A DNA stretch of 64,000 nucleotides from NCBI RefSeq assembly GCF_037201975.1, contig NZ_CP147520.1, positions 6,014,001 to 6,078,000 of the forward strand, read 5' to 3'. Every line of letters begins with the position of its first letter. Position 1 is the first letter of the stretch. This document shows, one piece after another, positions 8,229-16,743 of the stretch. The notes under the pieces are model-generated. The model was not told where the DNA came from and did not search any database. It was given only the letters and a program-made list of their open reading frames with translations. A program made the translations under genes and the position numbers. This DNA comes from Streptomyces sp. TG1A-60. Its GTDB lineage: Bacteria > Actinomycetota > Actinomycetes > Streptomycetales > Streptomycetaceae.

Positions 8229-8858
8229 ATGACCCACAAGACCGCCCCCGATTCCGCCCGCCGCAGTGAGAAGTCCCGCCGCGCCATCTACGACGCCGCC
8301 CTCACCCTCGTCGGCGAGGCCGGCTACCAGAGGACGACCATCGAGGGCATCGCCGCCCGCGCCGGCGTCGGCAAGCAGACGATCTACCGGTGGTGGTCCT
8401 CGAAGGGGGAGGTGCTGCTGGAGGCCTTCCTCGACCTGCAGGAACAGGCGGCGGAGCAGGCCGCGGGGCCGGGGCGGGAGACCGTGGAGTACGGCATCCC
8501 GGACACCGGCGATCTCGCGGCCGACCTCAAGAACGTCCTGCGGGCCACCGTCGACGAACTCCTCGATCCGAAGTTCGAGGTCCCCTCCCGTGCCCTCGCC
8601 GCCGCCGGGGTGGTCGACGAGAGGCTCACGAAGGACTTCGTCGCCAAGCTTCTCGAACCGCAACTCCAACTCTACGTCCAGCGGTTGAAGGCCGCCCAGG
8701 ACGCGGGGGAGGTGCGGCCGGACATCGATCCGCGCATCGCCCTCGAACTCTTCGTCGCACCGCTCGCCCAGCGCTGGCTCCAGCGGACGGCACCCATCTC
8801 GTACGACTACACGGACACCCTGGTGGACTACGCCCTCCACGGCCTCGCGCCCCGTTGA
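8229..8858 (+). CDS. TetR family transcriptional regulator
   Basis: A 209-residue TetR regulator. The N-terminal helix-turn-helix is clear: 'YQRTTIEGIAARAGVG' followed by 'KQTIYRWWSSK' (about residues 37-63). The C-terminal region fits the TetR_C_16-like ligand-binding domain of actinobacterial regulators. ATG 8229 is 26 bp after the right operator half-site. Divergent from a DUF6243 gene; likely represses itself and that gene. The ligand is unknown. Downstream is a separate PrimPol-domain gene about 210 bp away. Confidence 0.9.
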   Translation: MTHKTAPDSARRSEKSRRAIYDAALTLVGEAGYQRTTIEGIAARAGVGKQTIYRWWSSKGEVLLEAFLDLQEQAAEQAAGPGRETVEYGIPDTGDLAADLKNVLRATVDELLDPKFEVPSRALAAAGVVDERLTKDFVAKLLEPQLQLYVQRLKAAQDAGEVRPDIDPRIALELFVAPLAQRWLQRTAPISYDYTDTLVDYALHGLAPR

Positions 8859-9070
8859 GCCGGTCAACTCGCCGCCCGAATGTGACCGAACCGACCAGGT
8901 GGAACCTGCGGGCGGGCCGAAAATCAGCTCAAAGCACGGAATAGCCCACCATCTCTGCCCGCACTCCGGCATCGCCCCGCCCACCCCCGATGTGGGCTCC
9001 GGCCACCCGGGGCGCGCGATGGTGGGAGCATGGGGCATGCTGTCCGCACCACAGCGAGGCGAGGGGATTG

Positions 9071-9823
9071 ATGAGCGCGACGTTCGGCGGCCGGAGCGGT
9101 CGGCAGGGCAAGATCTCCGAGTGGCTGCGCGCCCGTCGCACGAGCCGCCCGCTCGACGGGACCCCCGACGCCGTCGGCCGTGAGGAGCTGCTGCTCGCCG
9201 CCGCCGCTGCCGGACTCCCGCTCGCGCCCGCCGCGTACCCTTCGGACTACCGGTGTTCCTGCGACCGCGTCGGCTGCCCCACCCCCGCCCGGCACCCGGT
9301 GTCGTTCGCCTGGCAGACGCAGTCCACCACCGACCGCGCCCAGATCGAGCGATGGGCCCGGCACCAGCCGCAGGCCAACTTCATCACCGCGACCGGCATG
9401 GTCCACGACGTGCTCGACGTGCCGCTCGCCGCCGGGCAGGAGGCTCTGGAACGGCTGCTCGCCTCCGGGATCGAGGTGGGTCCCGTCGCCGAGGTCGAGT
9501 CCGAGTCCGACGACGGACGGCTCCTCTTCTTCACCCTCACCCGGGGCACACCCGAGGACGAGGACGAGTGGTGGCCCTGCGAGCTGGACTGCCATCCGGA
9601 GACCATGGACGAGCATCCCGGGCTGCGCTGGCACTGCCGGGGGTCCTACGCCCTCGTACCGCCGGCCCGACTCCCAGGTGACCTCGCCGTGCACTGGGTA
9701 CGCGGCCCCGAGCACCCGCTCCCGGACCCGCTGACCCTGCTGGAGATCCTCACCGACGCCTGCTCACGCCACGTGGGCGAGGGGCCGGACCACACGGACG
9801 CGGCCTGGCCCCTGCGCGGCTGA
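9071..9823 (+). CDS. Bifunctional DNA primase/polymerase (PrimPol) domain protein
   Basis: A 250-residue protein resembling the stand-alone prim-pol proteins that are conserved in streptomycete chromosomes. It has 'SEWLRARRTSRP' near the start, the cysteine-containing 'CSCDRVGCPTPARHP' (about residues 62-76), and 'ATGMVHDVLDVPLAAGQ' where the family carries the acidic active-site residues. 'HCRGSYALVPPAR' is also typical of PF09250-type domains. No helicase domain is fused, so it is not a complete replication protein; role unknown. ATG 9071 follows a GAGGCGAGGGG purine stretch. Confidence in the family name is moderate; catalytic ability is not shown. Confidence 0.7.
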   Translation: MSATFGGRSGRQGKISEWLRARRTSRPLDGTPDAVGREELLLAAAAAGLPLAPAAYPSDYRCSCDRVGCPTPARHPVSFAWQTQSTTDRAQIERWARHQPQANFITATGMVHDVLDVPLAAGQEALERLLASGIEVGPVAEVESESDDGRLLFFTLTRGTPEDEDEWWPCELDCHPETMDEHPGLRWHCRGSYALVPPARLPGDLAVHWVRGPEHPLPDPLTLLEILTDACSRHVGEGPDHTDAAWPLRG

Positions 9824-9882
9824 CCGGCACCACCCGGCAGACCTGTGGGGACACCGGCCAACTCCCGGCCGGGCCCGGGCGG

Positions 9883-10941
9883 TCACTCGCCCTTCGCCCC
9901 CGTCAGCCCGCCCACCCGGCTCAGGACCTTCACCGGCTGGTCCGACTCGGTCCTCGCCGGATCCAGGACCGCCTGGTTGTTCACGAACTCCAGCATCAGC
10001 GACTCCCTGGGCTCACCCGTCATCAGCGCCCGGACGGCCGGGTCGTTCACCGGGATGTCCACGCCCTGCGCGGCGGTCTGCTTCTGGTAGTGGCGGGTGG
10101 TGAAGAAGACCAGCGCCCCGCCGTCCGTGGTACGCAGACCGACCGGCGCGTAGTCGCCGTTGGTCAGGGACTCGTCGACGTACTGCCGCGCGATGCCCGG
10201 CTTCTTCGCGTTCTTCCGGCGTTCGGCGCGCTCCTCGGAGGTGTACGGGCCGTCCGCGAAGAGGGCGCTGTCCTCCTTCAGATATGTCACGTACTTGTCG
10301 GGCAGTTCCGCCGGCGCGACGGAGAGTTCGGGGTCGTCGGGCAAGACCACCTGCGCGTAGCCGTTCTCGTCCTTCTTGAACTCGGGCACGTCGGCGGCGG
10401 GCACGATCGTGAGGAAGGACACCTCCCACAGATCGGTGAGGCCGTCCCGGGTGAAGACGAACAGCCAACGGTCCGTGGAGCGGCCCTTGTTGGCGGCGGC
10501 GTCGGCCAGGAACCAGCGCGGCCAGGCCGCCTTCTCCGGGATCGTGTACGTGACGTCGGTCAGCTCCAGCGCCACGTGGTTCGGGTTGCCGCCCGGGTTG
10601 ATCCGCGCCCCCGAGCGCAGCTTGCCGCCGTCGATGTCGGCGAGCGCGCCGGTCACCCGGGAGGCGTCCAGGGACTGGTCGTACGCCTTGTCCGCCTTGT
10701 TGTACGCGGTGGTGAAGTCCTTCAGCGCACGCGCCGCCTCCGCCTGTGTCGCCGCAGGCACGACCTCCAGGTCGCCGCGGACCACCACACACCCGCTCGC
10801 CGTCAACGACAGCGCGGTCACGGCCGTGGTCAGCAGCGCGCCGCGGCCGTACGCGAGCAGTCCGAGGAACCTCCCGCGCGTACGAACCGGACCAACCTCA
10901 CGAAGCCACCGTGGGCTCCGGGCCCCGCGAACCCTGCTCAT
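9883..10941 (-). CDS. Secreted lipoprotein of unknown function
   Basis: A 352-residue protein with a long basic N-terminus (Arg-rich, ~35 residues), a hydrophobic segment 'GALLTTAVTALSLTA' and a lipobox 'LTASGC', so Cys at about residue 51 would be lipidated on the outer membrane face. The mature part starts 'VVVRGDLEVVPAATQAEAARAL' and has a mixed alpha/beta composition with 'STDRWLFVFTRDGLTDLWEVSF'. I do not recognise a catalytic motif. An alternative start nearer the signal peptide (the basic stretch is unusually long) is possible. No gene pair overlaps it; it is convergent with the PrimPol gene. Confidence 0.75.
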   Translation of the reverse strand: MSRVRGARSPRWLREVGPVRTRGRFLGLLAYGRGALLTTAVTALSLTASGCVVVRGDLEVVPAATQAEAARALKDFTTAYNKADKAYDQSLDASRVTGALADIDGGKLRSGARINPGGNPNHVALELTDVTYTIPEKAAWPRWFLADAAANKGRSTDRWLFVFTRDGLTDLWEVSFLTIVPAADVPEFKKDENGYAQVVLPDDPELSVAPAELPDKYVTYLKEDSALFADGPYTSEERAERRKNAKKPGIARQYVDESLTNGDYAPVGLRTTDGGALVFFTTRHYQKQTAAQGVDIPVNDPAVRALMTGEPRESLMLEFVNNQAVLDPARTESDQPVKVLSRVGGLTGAKGE

Positions 10942-11348
10942 CAGGAATCTTCACCTTCCCCTTCCCGGAGGCGAACCCTACCGGGGCGAGGAACGGCGCG
11001 AACGCCGGGATCGGGTACGGGAGCCGGACCGTGACGTGGAGGACCGTCGGGCCGGGCCGGGCCCCCGGCGTGGCCGACGAGCTCCCGGCCGACGCCGAGT
11101 CGGACCGGCACACCGGTCAAGAGCAAGCGGCGAGGCCCGTTCCGACGGTCACGAACCCCGTTTCTCGGGTGCCGGTCCCGTACGGCCGACCCGCCTGCCA
11201 CGTCGACCGGTGCGCGGGCGGCAGGCGGGGAGTCGTACCCCTGCGCCGCCTCTCCGCACGGCCCACGACCCGTTCCCCTTCCGGTCGTTGACCGGTGGTG
11301 CGGTGGCCTGGGACGACCTGGCGGCCCGGGTGATGTTTCAATGCGGGA
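10942..11348. other. 407-bp intergenic region, no gene seen
   Basis: Lies between the divergent lipoprotein gene (minus) and the phzF-like gene (plus). Both strands were read: no frame resembles a known protein and no RNA gene is apparent. It must hold the promoters of both flanking genes. Confidence 0.6.
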
Positions 11349-11993
11349 GTGACTGACTTCGATGTGCTGCGGGTGTTCTGCGGACCCCGCGGCGGATACG
11401 GCAACGAACTGGGCGTCGTCCGCGAGGGCTCCGTGCTGCCCGACCGCGCCGAGCGCCAGGAGTTCGCCGCCAAACTCGGCTTCAGCGAGACCGTGTTCGT
11501 CGACGACCCCGAGCGCGGTGTCATCGACATCTACACCCCCACCCTGCGCCTGCCCTTCGCCGGCCACCCCTGCGTGGGCGCCGCCTGGCTCCTCGACGTT
11601 CCCGAACTGATCACCCCGGCCGGGCAGGTCGGGGTGCGGCTGGACGGGGAGTTCAGCTGGATCGAGGCCCTGCCGGAGTGGGCCCCGCCCCGCGCGTTCC
11701 GCCAGTACGCCTCCGCCGCCGAGGTCGACGACCTCCGCGTCCCGCCGCCCGGCGAGTGGATCTACGCCTGGGCGTGGGAGGACGAGGCCGCCGGCCGCGT
11801 CCGCGCCCGCGCCTTCCCCGGCCGCGACGACGGCATCGACGAGGACGAGGCCACGGGCGCGGCGGCCCTGCAACTGACGGCCCGGCTGGGCCGCGCCCTC
11901 AACATCACCCAGGGCGCGGGCTCCCAACTCCTGACGGCCCCGCAGCCGCATGGGTGGGTGGAGGTCGGGGGGCGTGTTTTCCTGGAGCGCTGA
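11349..11993 (+). CDS. PhzF family isomerase-like protein (short form)
   Basis: A 214-residue PhzF-fold protein. The conserved catalytic Glu lies in 'LGFSETVFVDDP' (about residue 46), and the signature 'LPFAGHPCVGAAWLL' and 'IDEDEATGAAALQL' segments are present. Family members are usually 260-300 residues; here the region between the two half-barrels is shorter, with no frame break visible, so this seems to be a compact family version rather than a pseudogene. Reaction unknown (the namesake isomerises DHHA in phenazine synthesis, but no other phenazine gene is nearby). The GTG at 11349 gives the expected N-terminus 'TDFDVLRVF'. Confidence 0.8.
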   Translation: MTDFDVLRVFCGPRGGYGNELGVVREGSVLPDRAERQEFAAKLGFSETVFVDDPERGVIDIYTPTLRLPFAGHPCVGAAWLLDVPELITPAGQVGVRLDGEFSWIEALPEWAPPRAFRQYASAAEVDDLRVPPPGEWIYAWAWEDEAAGRVRARAFPGRDDGIDEDEATGAAALQLTARLGRALNITQGAGSQLLTAPQPHGWVEVGGRVFLER

Positions 11994-12014
11994 GCACGGG
12001 GCGGGCCCGCGGTG

Positions 12015-12050
12015 TCAGGGGCGCGGGGAACCGCGCGCCCAGCCCCCACG
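12015..12050 (+). repeat. Dispersed intergenic hairpin repeat, copy 1
   Basis: One of four related copies in the window (others within 53761-53868 and at 61001-61032). Core is CAGGGGCGCGGGGAACCGCGC: a 6-bp stem GCGCGG/CCGCGC (12021-12036) with a GGAA loop. It lies between the convergent phzF-like and heme oxygenase genes. Confidence 0.7.
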
Positions 12051-12086
12051 AACCCGCGGCGAACGAACGACCCGCCCGCCGAGCGC

Positions 12087-12755
12087 TCACGCACTCAGCG
12101 GAAACTCCTCCCCCAGAGCGAGAAAGACCGCGGTGTTGAGCGCGAACGCCCGCTTGCACTCGCTCACGATCCGCTGCCTCTCCAGCTCGTCGGCCCGCAC
12201 CCGGTCCAGCAGCTCCCGGTAACCCCGCTTGAACGCGGCCGGGTTGGTGATCTCCTCGAAGACGTAGAAACGGACCCCGTCGCCCTTCTTGGCGAAGCCC
12301 CACGTCTTCTCGGCCCGGTCGCGGATGATCTGGCCGCCGGAGAGGTCGCCGAGATACCGCGTGTAGTGGTGGGCCACATAGCCGCCGGGCCAGCCGCGCG
12401 CGCACTCGGCGACCCGTTCCGCGTACGCCTCGGTCGCCGGCAGCGCGGTGAGCGTCGAGCGCCAGCCGGGGCCGCGCAGATGCTCTAGGTCCCGCTCCAG
12501 CGCGGTCAGCCGCATCAGCTCGGGCTGGATGAACGGCCCGGCGACGGGGTCGCCGGCCAGCGCCGGCGCCGCGCTCTCCAGTGCCTCGTACACGAACCAC
12601 AGCTGCTCGGTGTACCGCGTGTACGCCTCGACGCCGAGTTCGCCGCCCAGCATGTCGCCCATGAACGTCGTGGTCTCCGCCTCGGTGTGCTGCTCGTGCG
12701 AGGCGGTGCGGATGAGCGTGGAGAACGCCGTGTCCGATGTGACCGACGCGTTCAT
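12087..12755 (-). CDS. Biliverdin-producing heme oxygenase
   Basis: A 222-residue HmuO/HO-1-type heme oxygenase that would cleave heme to biliverdin, CO and Fe2+ in the cytosol. 'LIRTASHEQHTEAE' carries the proximal heme-ligand histidine, 'MGDMLGGELG' follows, and the distal helix glycine motif is 'RYLGDLSGGQII' (about residues 126-137). ATG 12755 has a GGAGG ribosome site; a further in-frame start at 12818 would run through the iron box and is unlikely. A DtxR/DmdR-type iron box lies about 50 bp upstream, so expression is probably induced by iron starvation, which fits a heme-iron recycling role. Convergent with phzF-like gene. Confidence 0.93.
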   Translation of the reverse strand: MNASVTSDTAFSTLIRTASHEQHTEAETTTFMGDMLGGELGVEAYTRYTEQLWFVYEALESAAPALAGDPVAGPFIQPELMRLTALERDLEHLRGPGWRSTLTALPATEAYAERVAECARGWPGGYVAHHYTRYLGDLSGGQIIRDRAEKTWGFAKKGDGVRFYVFEEITNPAAFKRGYRELLDRVRADELERQRIVSECKRAFALNTAVFLALGEEFPLSA

Positions 12756-12803
12756 GAAGGCCTCCGGTGCCGAGAAGGGATGGACGAGAACCTGCCGTCG
12801 TTT

Positions 12804-12822
12804 TGTGGTCAGGTTCACCTAA
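12804..12822. promoter_or_regulatory. Iron box (DtxR/DmdR1-type operator)
   Basis: TGTGGTCAGGTTCACCTAA matches the 19-bp iron-box consensus TTAGGTTAGGCTCACCTAA at 15 of 19 positions. It lies 49 bp upstream of the heme oxygenase start, in promoter position. Confidence 0.7.
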
Positions 12823-12902
12823 GCCAACAGGTTGCCGACCCCCTGTCGGTAAAACCGTACCCCGAATCCTCACCGTTCCCACCTGGAATGCGCGCAGGAC
12901 GA

Positions 12903-12934
12903 AGCCCGCCCCGCGGCAGAGCCGGAGGCGGGCT
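12903..12934 (-). terminator. Hairpin downstream of map
   Basis: 8-bp inverted repeat (12903-12910 and 12927-12934), 43 bp beyond the map stop codon on the minus strand. Confidence 0.5.
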
Positions 12935-12976
12935 GGAGGGGAGCGGGCTGAGGCGGGGGCCCGGAGAGGTCGCGGG

Positions 12977-13834
12977 CTACGGCAGCGTGAGGATCTCCGC
13001 GCCGCTCTCCGTGACCACCAGCGTGTGCTCGAACTGGGCGGTGCGCTTGCGGTCCTTCGTCACGACCGTCCAGCCGTCGTCCCACATGTCGTAGTCGTAC
13101 GACCCGAGTGTGAGCATCGGTTCGATCGTGAACGTCATCCCGGTCTGGATCACCGTCGTGGCGTGCGGGGAGTCGTAGTGCGGGACGATCAGCCCCGAGT
13201 GGAACGACGAGTTGATCCCGTGCCCCGTGAAGTCCCGCACGACCCCGTACCCGAACCGCTTCGCGTACGACTCGATGACCCGCCCGATGATGTTGATCTG
13301 CCGGCCGGGCTTGACGGCCTTGATGGCACGGGCGAGGGACTCCCGGGTCCGCTCGACGAGAAGCCTCGACTCGTCGTCCACGTTCCCCACCAGGTAGGTG
13401 GCGTTGTTGTCACCGTGGACGCCGCCGATGTACGCCGTCACGTCCAGGTTGACGATGTCGCCGTCGCGCAGCACGGTCGAGTCCGGGATGCCGTGGCAGA
13501 TGACCTCGTTGACCGAGGTGCACAGCGACTTGGGGAACCCCCGGTAGCCGAGCGTCGACGGGTAGGCCCCGTGGTCGCACATGTACTCGTGCGCGACCCG
13601 GTCCAGCTCGTCCGTGGCGACCCCGGGAGCGATGTGCCTGGCCGCCTCGGCCATCGCCCGCGCCGCGATCCGGCCGGCGATCCGCATCGCCTCGATCGTC
13701 TCGGGTGTCTGCACCTCCGGCCCGGTGTACGGAGTCGGGGCGGGCTTGCCCACGTACTCGGGTCGACGGATGTTTCCCGGGACGGTGCGGGTGGGGGAGA
13801 GCTTCCCCGGTGCGAGCAGCGACTGGCCAGACAT
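12977..13834 (-). CDS. map: Type I methionine aminopeptidase
   Basis: A 285-residue methionine aminopeptidase that removes the initiator Met from nascent proteins in the cytosol. The two-metal pitta-bread fold is clear: the metal ligands are in '[20 protein letters not shown]' (two Asp), 'GHGINSSFH' (His), 'FTIEPML' (Glu) and '[10 protein letters not shown]' (Glu). Also visible are '[16 protein letters not shown]' and '[11 protein letters not shown]'. It carries the ~40-residue N-terminal extension with '[19 protein letters not shown]' found in actinobacterial type Ic enzymes, which in some members binds ribosomal partners. Start ATG 13834; the same frame remains open beyond but without homology. 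Divergent from a small conserved gene. Confidence 0.97.
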   Translation of the reverse strand: MSGQSLLAPGKLSPTRTVPGNIRRPEYVGKPAPTPYTGPEVQTPETIEAMRIAGRIAARAMAEAARHIAPGVATDELDRVAHEYMCDHGAYPSTLGYRGFPKSLCTSVNEVICHGIPDSTVLRDGDIVNLDVTAYIGGVHGDNNATYLVGNVDDESRLLVERTRESLARAIKAVKPGRQINIIGRVIESYAKRFGYGVVRDFTGHGINSSFHSGLIVPHYDSPHATTVIQTGMTFTIEPMLTLGSYDYDMWDDGWTVVTKDRKRTAQFEHTLVVTESGAEILTLP

Positions 13835-13933
13835 GGCAGCGAGTTTAACCAGCTGTGGTGGGGGACCATGTCGGTGGCGGAGCGGCGGTGGATCGGCCGC
13901 GATCGGTGGTGACCGGTGAAAGGATCTCGACTC

Positions 13934-14176
13934 ATGCCCCTCTTCAAACGGCGCACGGTCGGCAAGCCCGGCGAGTGGTTCTACTGCCTGGAGCACAGGA
14001 AGGTCGAGGAAGGCCCCGACTGCCCCGCCAAGGACCGCATGGGTCCCTACGCCTCCCGCCACGACGCCACCCGAGCGATGGAAACCGCCCGCGATCGCAA
14101 CGCGGACTGGGAGAACGACCCCCGCTGGCACGACGCCCCCGCCGAGGGCCGGGACGACGACCGGCCCGACGACTGA
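13934..14176 (+). CDS. Small conserved actinobacterial protein
   Basis: An 80-residue acidic protein with '[18 protein letters not shown]', '[20 protein letters not shown]', '[20 protein letters not shown]' and a charged tail. It resembles a conserved streptomycete protein of unknown function; the pair of cysteines with histidine could bind a metal, but this is inference. I chose ATG 13934 because an AAAGGA ribosome site lies 9 bp upstream; an in-frame GTG at 13916 has none. Divergent from map, with 99 bp between starts. Confidence 0.75.
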   Translation: MPLFKRRTVGKPGEWFYCLEHRKVEEGPDCPAKDRMGPYASRHDATRAMETARDRNADWENDPRWHDAPAEGRDDDRPDD

Positions 14177-14587
14177 CCCGCCGCGCGGCGGTGAACTGCC
14201 CCGCCCACCCCCGCTTCCATTGGCCGGCCCGGTGGGAGAGGGCGGTCGCGCGGGCGGTGCGGAGCGCGCGGCCTCGCGAGGGCGTCTCGCCGGTCGCCGC
14301 GCCGGCGGGGTGCCGGGCGGTGTCGAGGCCGACGTCGGGTTCGGCGGGCACCGCCGGTGCGCCGTAGGCAATCGTCGACGGGCCGCCCCCGCGTACTCCG
14401 TCTCGTACGCGTCGGCGAGGAGACGGTCGAGCCGCTCCACGACGGGGGCGACTTCGGCGTGTACGAGACGATCACGTTCCGCCGGATCCCGGTCGCAGGG
14501 CTCGCCCGAGCCGGACGCCCGGGACCACGCTCGCCCGACCGCCACCCACGCCCACGACGGCGACAGGCGCGCACGTACAGTCGGCCC
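14177..14587. other. 411-bp region without a recognised gene
   Basis: The minus strand around 14365-14450 has a short stretch with natural-looking composition ('[19 protein letters not shown]') but no start, no continuation in one frame and no family I recognise. The plus strand shows nothing. It may be a worn gene remnant; otherwise it holds the promoter of the downstream F420:NADPH oxidoreductase gene. Confidence 0.4.
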
Positions 14588-15304
14588 ATGACCTCTACTG
14601 ACAGTGCACAGCAGCCCACCGCGAAGGCCCCGGCAAAGGACCCCTGGGACCTGCCGGACGTGTCGGGACTCGTCGTCGGCGTGCTCGGGGGGACCGGGCC
14701 GCAGGGCAAGGGCCTCGCCTACCGTCTCGCCAGGGCCGGCCAGAAGGTGATCATCGGATCGCGGGCCGCGGACCGCGCACAGGCCGCCGCCGAGGCGCTC
14801 GGGCACGGGGTCGAGGGCGCCGACAACGCGGAGACGGCGCGCCGCAGCGACATCGTGATCGTCGCCGTGCCGTGGGACGGACACGGCAGGACCCTCGAAT
14901 CGCTGCGCGAGGAACTGGCCGGCAAGCTCGTCGTCGACTGCGTCAACCCGCTCGGTTTCGACAAGAAGGGCGCCTACGCGCTGAAGCCGGAGGAGGGCAG
15001 TGCCGCCGAGCAGGCCGCCGTCCTGCTGCCGGACTCACGGGTCACCGCCGCCTTCCACCACCTCTCCGCCGTACTCCTCGAAGACCCCGAGATCGAGGAG
15101 ATCGACACGGACGTGATGGTGCTCGGCGAGGTGCGGGCCGATGTCGAGATCGTGCAGGCGCTGGCCGGCCGCATCCCCGGCATGCGCGGCATCTTCGCCG
15201 GCCGGCTCCGCAACGCCCACCAGGTCGAGGCCCTGGTCGCCAACCTGATCTCCGTGAACCGCCGCTACAAGGCCCACGCGGGCCTGCGCCTGACCGACGT
15301 GTGA
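14588..15304 (+). CDS. npdG: NADPH-dependent F420 oxidoreductase
   Basis: A 238-residue F420H2:NADP+ oxidoreductase (Fno/NpdG) that transfers hydride between NADPH and coenzyme F420 in the cytosol. The dinucleotide-binding '[19 protein letters not shown]' and '[11 protein letters not shown]' form the NADP site; '[11 protein letters not shown]' and '[14 protein letters not shown]' and '[15 protein letters not shown]' are the conserved stretches around the F420 pocket. Family length is about 220-240. The start ATG 14588 gives a short Pro/Ala-rich N-terminal extension typical of streptomycetes. F420 serves redox steps in secondary metabolism and lincosamide or tetracycline pathways; none is nearby. 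Confidence 0.9.
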   Translation: MTSTDSAQQPTAKAPAKDPWDLPDVSGLVVGVLGGTGPQGKGLAYRLARAGQKVIIGSRAADRAQAAAEALGHGVEGADNAETARRSDIVIVAVPWDGHGRTLESLREELAGKLVVDCVNPLGFDKKGAYALKPEEGSAAEQAAVLLPDSRVTAAFHHLSAVLLEDPEIEEIDTDVMVLGEVRADVEIVQALAGRIPGMRGIFAGRLRNAHQVEALVANLISVNRRYKAHAGLRLTDV

Positions 15305-15383
15305 GCCGCCCTCGGGCATGGGGGACACTGGACGCCGTACCACCTCGTCCGACCGTCGACTGTCCTGTCAGGAGCCGACCCCC

Positions 15384-15572
15384 ATGCCCCGCCTCGCCGT
15401 CTACGCGCTCATCGTCTGTCTCCTCGCCGTCACCGCCGCCGTGGTCTCCTTCGCCCGGGGCAGCTGGCTGGGTGTGGTGTGGGTGCTGATGGCCGGACTC
15501 TCGTCCAACATGGCCTGGTACTACCTGCGGAAGGCGAAGGCGGAGGCGGGGCGCCGGACCGCCACCGGCTGA
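15384..15572 (+). CDS. Small two-helix membrane protein
   Basis: A 62-residue protein with two hydrophobic segments, 'YALIVCLLAVTAAVVSF' and 'GVVWVLMAGLSSNMAWYYL', joined by a short Arg/Gly loop and ending in a basic tail 'RKAKAEAGRR'. Function unknown. ATG 15384 has an AGGAG ribosome site 8 bp upstream. It follows npdG by about 80 bp on the same strand and may be co-transcribed. Convergent with the site-2-type protease gene, only 12 bp apart. Confidence 0.75.
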   Translation: MPRLAVYALIVCLLAVTAAVVSFARGSWLGVVWVLMAGLSSNMAWYYLRKAKAEAGRRTATG

Positions 15573-15584
15573 GGCGCGCGGCCG

Positions 15585-16382
15585 TCACGGCAGGGTGAGG
15601 CACACGTCACTGTCCTCGCTCCAGAAGCGGTAGAGCCAGTAGCCGCAGTCGGACAGTTGGTCCTCGATCCCCAGGCCCCGCATGAACGTGTCGATCACGT
15701 CCCAGAACACGACGTTCACCCCCGGGATCCACAGCACCGCGAAGACCAGCAGCAGACCGAAGGGCGCGAGCGGCTCCACCTGGCGGCGGATCCGGTACGA
15801 CAGCCAGGGCTCGATGACGCCGTAGCCGTCCAGGCCGGGAACCGGCAGGAAGTTCAGGAGGGCCGCCGTGACCTGGAGCATCGCGAGGAAGGCCAGGGCG
15901 AACAGGAAGGCCGCCGGAACGCCGTCCGTGACGCCCAGCCAGAAGGGCGCGGTGCAGACGGCCGCGAACAGGACGTTCGTCAGCGGGCCCGCCGCCGAGA
16001 TCAGGCTGTGCTTCCACCGGCCCTGGATACGGCCCCGCTCGATGAAGACCGCGCCACCCGGCAGACCGATTCCGCCCATGATCACGAAGAGCACTGGGAG
16101 GACAATACTGAGGAGTGCGTGAGTGTAGGCGAGCGGATTGAGTGTCAAGTACCCTTTGGCACCGATCGTGATGTCGCCGCTGTGCAGCGCCGTGCGCGCG
16201 TGTGCGTACTCGTGCAGGCAGAGCGAGACGATCCACGCTGTGGTCACGAAGAGGAAAACAGCGACGCCCGGGGACGACGCGAAGTCCGTCCACACCGCCC
16301 AGCCAGTGACGGCCATGACTGCTGTGATCCCCAGAAAGACCGGGCTGACGCGCTGTCCTCTGATGGCGGTATCAGTGCTCAT
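15585..16382 (-). CDS. Site-2 protease family (M50) intramembrane metalloprotease
   Basis: A 265-residue integral membrane protein of the M50 group. The zinc-binding motif is 'HEYAH' at residues 57-61 inside a transmembrane helix ('FVTTAWIVSLCLHEYAHA'), and the second catalytic element is 'NFLPVPGLDGYGVI'. Around six TM helices are visible. This short form without PDZ domain is common in actinobacteria; targets could be an anti-sigma factor or another membrane regulator, but no partner is encoded next to it. ATG 16382. The C-terminus carries three cysteines close to its end ('DCGYWLYRFWSEDSDVCL'). Confidence 0.9.
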   Translation of the reverse strand: MSTDTAIRGQRVSPVFLGITAVMAVTGWAVWTDFASSPGVAVFLFVTTAWIVSLCLHEYAHARTALHSGDITIGAKGYLTLNPLAYTHALLSIVLPVLFVIMGGIGLPGGAVFIERGRIQGRWKHSLISAAGPLTNVLFAAVCTAPFWLGVTDGVPAAFLFALAFLAMLQVTAALLNFLPVPGLDGYGVIEPWLSYRIRRQVEPLAPFGLLLVFAVLWIPGVNVVFWDVIDTFMRGLGIEDQLSDCGYWLYRFWSEDSDVCLTLP

Positions 16383-16743
16383 GGCCTGAGGGTAGCGGTG
16401 AGTGCTTCGTGCGCTGAGAGTGTGGGGTCATGGTCAACGCCTCGCTGGGCATGACCCACAGCCCTGGCGAGGCGCTGCTACAGACTGTCGGGAACGCGCA
16501 GGATGCACCCGCCCTTGTCGTGAGGGTGGCATCCGACTGTGATGCCCGTCCGTACAACGTCCTTCCTCACCGCGGCGATGTCCATGTCCCGCCATCGCCC
16601 GGCGAAGGACTTCCCGGTATTGACGTATGCCCAGTGGTCCGACCCGCATGGCACCACGAGGTTGGTGCCCCCTGTCGATTGGCGACTACTTCTCGGCTCT
16701 TCTCCATCCCATAGGCCTGATAGGGCGTGTGGCACCAGGGACA
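16383..16743. other. 361-bp intergenic region
   Basis: Between the protease gene (minus) and the large regulator (plus). It holds one short minus-strand frame of 59 codons (16478-16657, listed separately) and otherwise nothing I recognise; base composition is less GC-rich than its neighbours. Confidence 0.5.
16478..16657 (-). CDS. Possible short gene or fragment, unknown
   Basis: A 59-codon frame from a GTG at 16657 reads 'VVPCGSDHWAYVNTGKSF', 'AGRWRDMDIAAVRKDVVRTG' and 'CHPHDKGGCILRVPDSL'. Residue composition looks natural (three Cys, two His, aromatic residues) and about three quarters of the third positions are G or C, lower than in the neighbours, which could mean transferred DNA. I do not recognise the family. 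It may be a fragment of a longer, lost gene. Weak start evidence. Confidence 0.35.
   Translation of the reverse strand: MVPCGSDHWAYVNTGKSFAGRWRDMDIAAVRKDVVRTGITVGCHPHDKGGCILRVPDSL

Noticed and set aside
14365..14450. Minus-strand '[19 protein letters not shown]' patch
   Set aside because: Not enough sequence to identify a family and no continuous frame; kept only as a remark in the gap entry.
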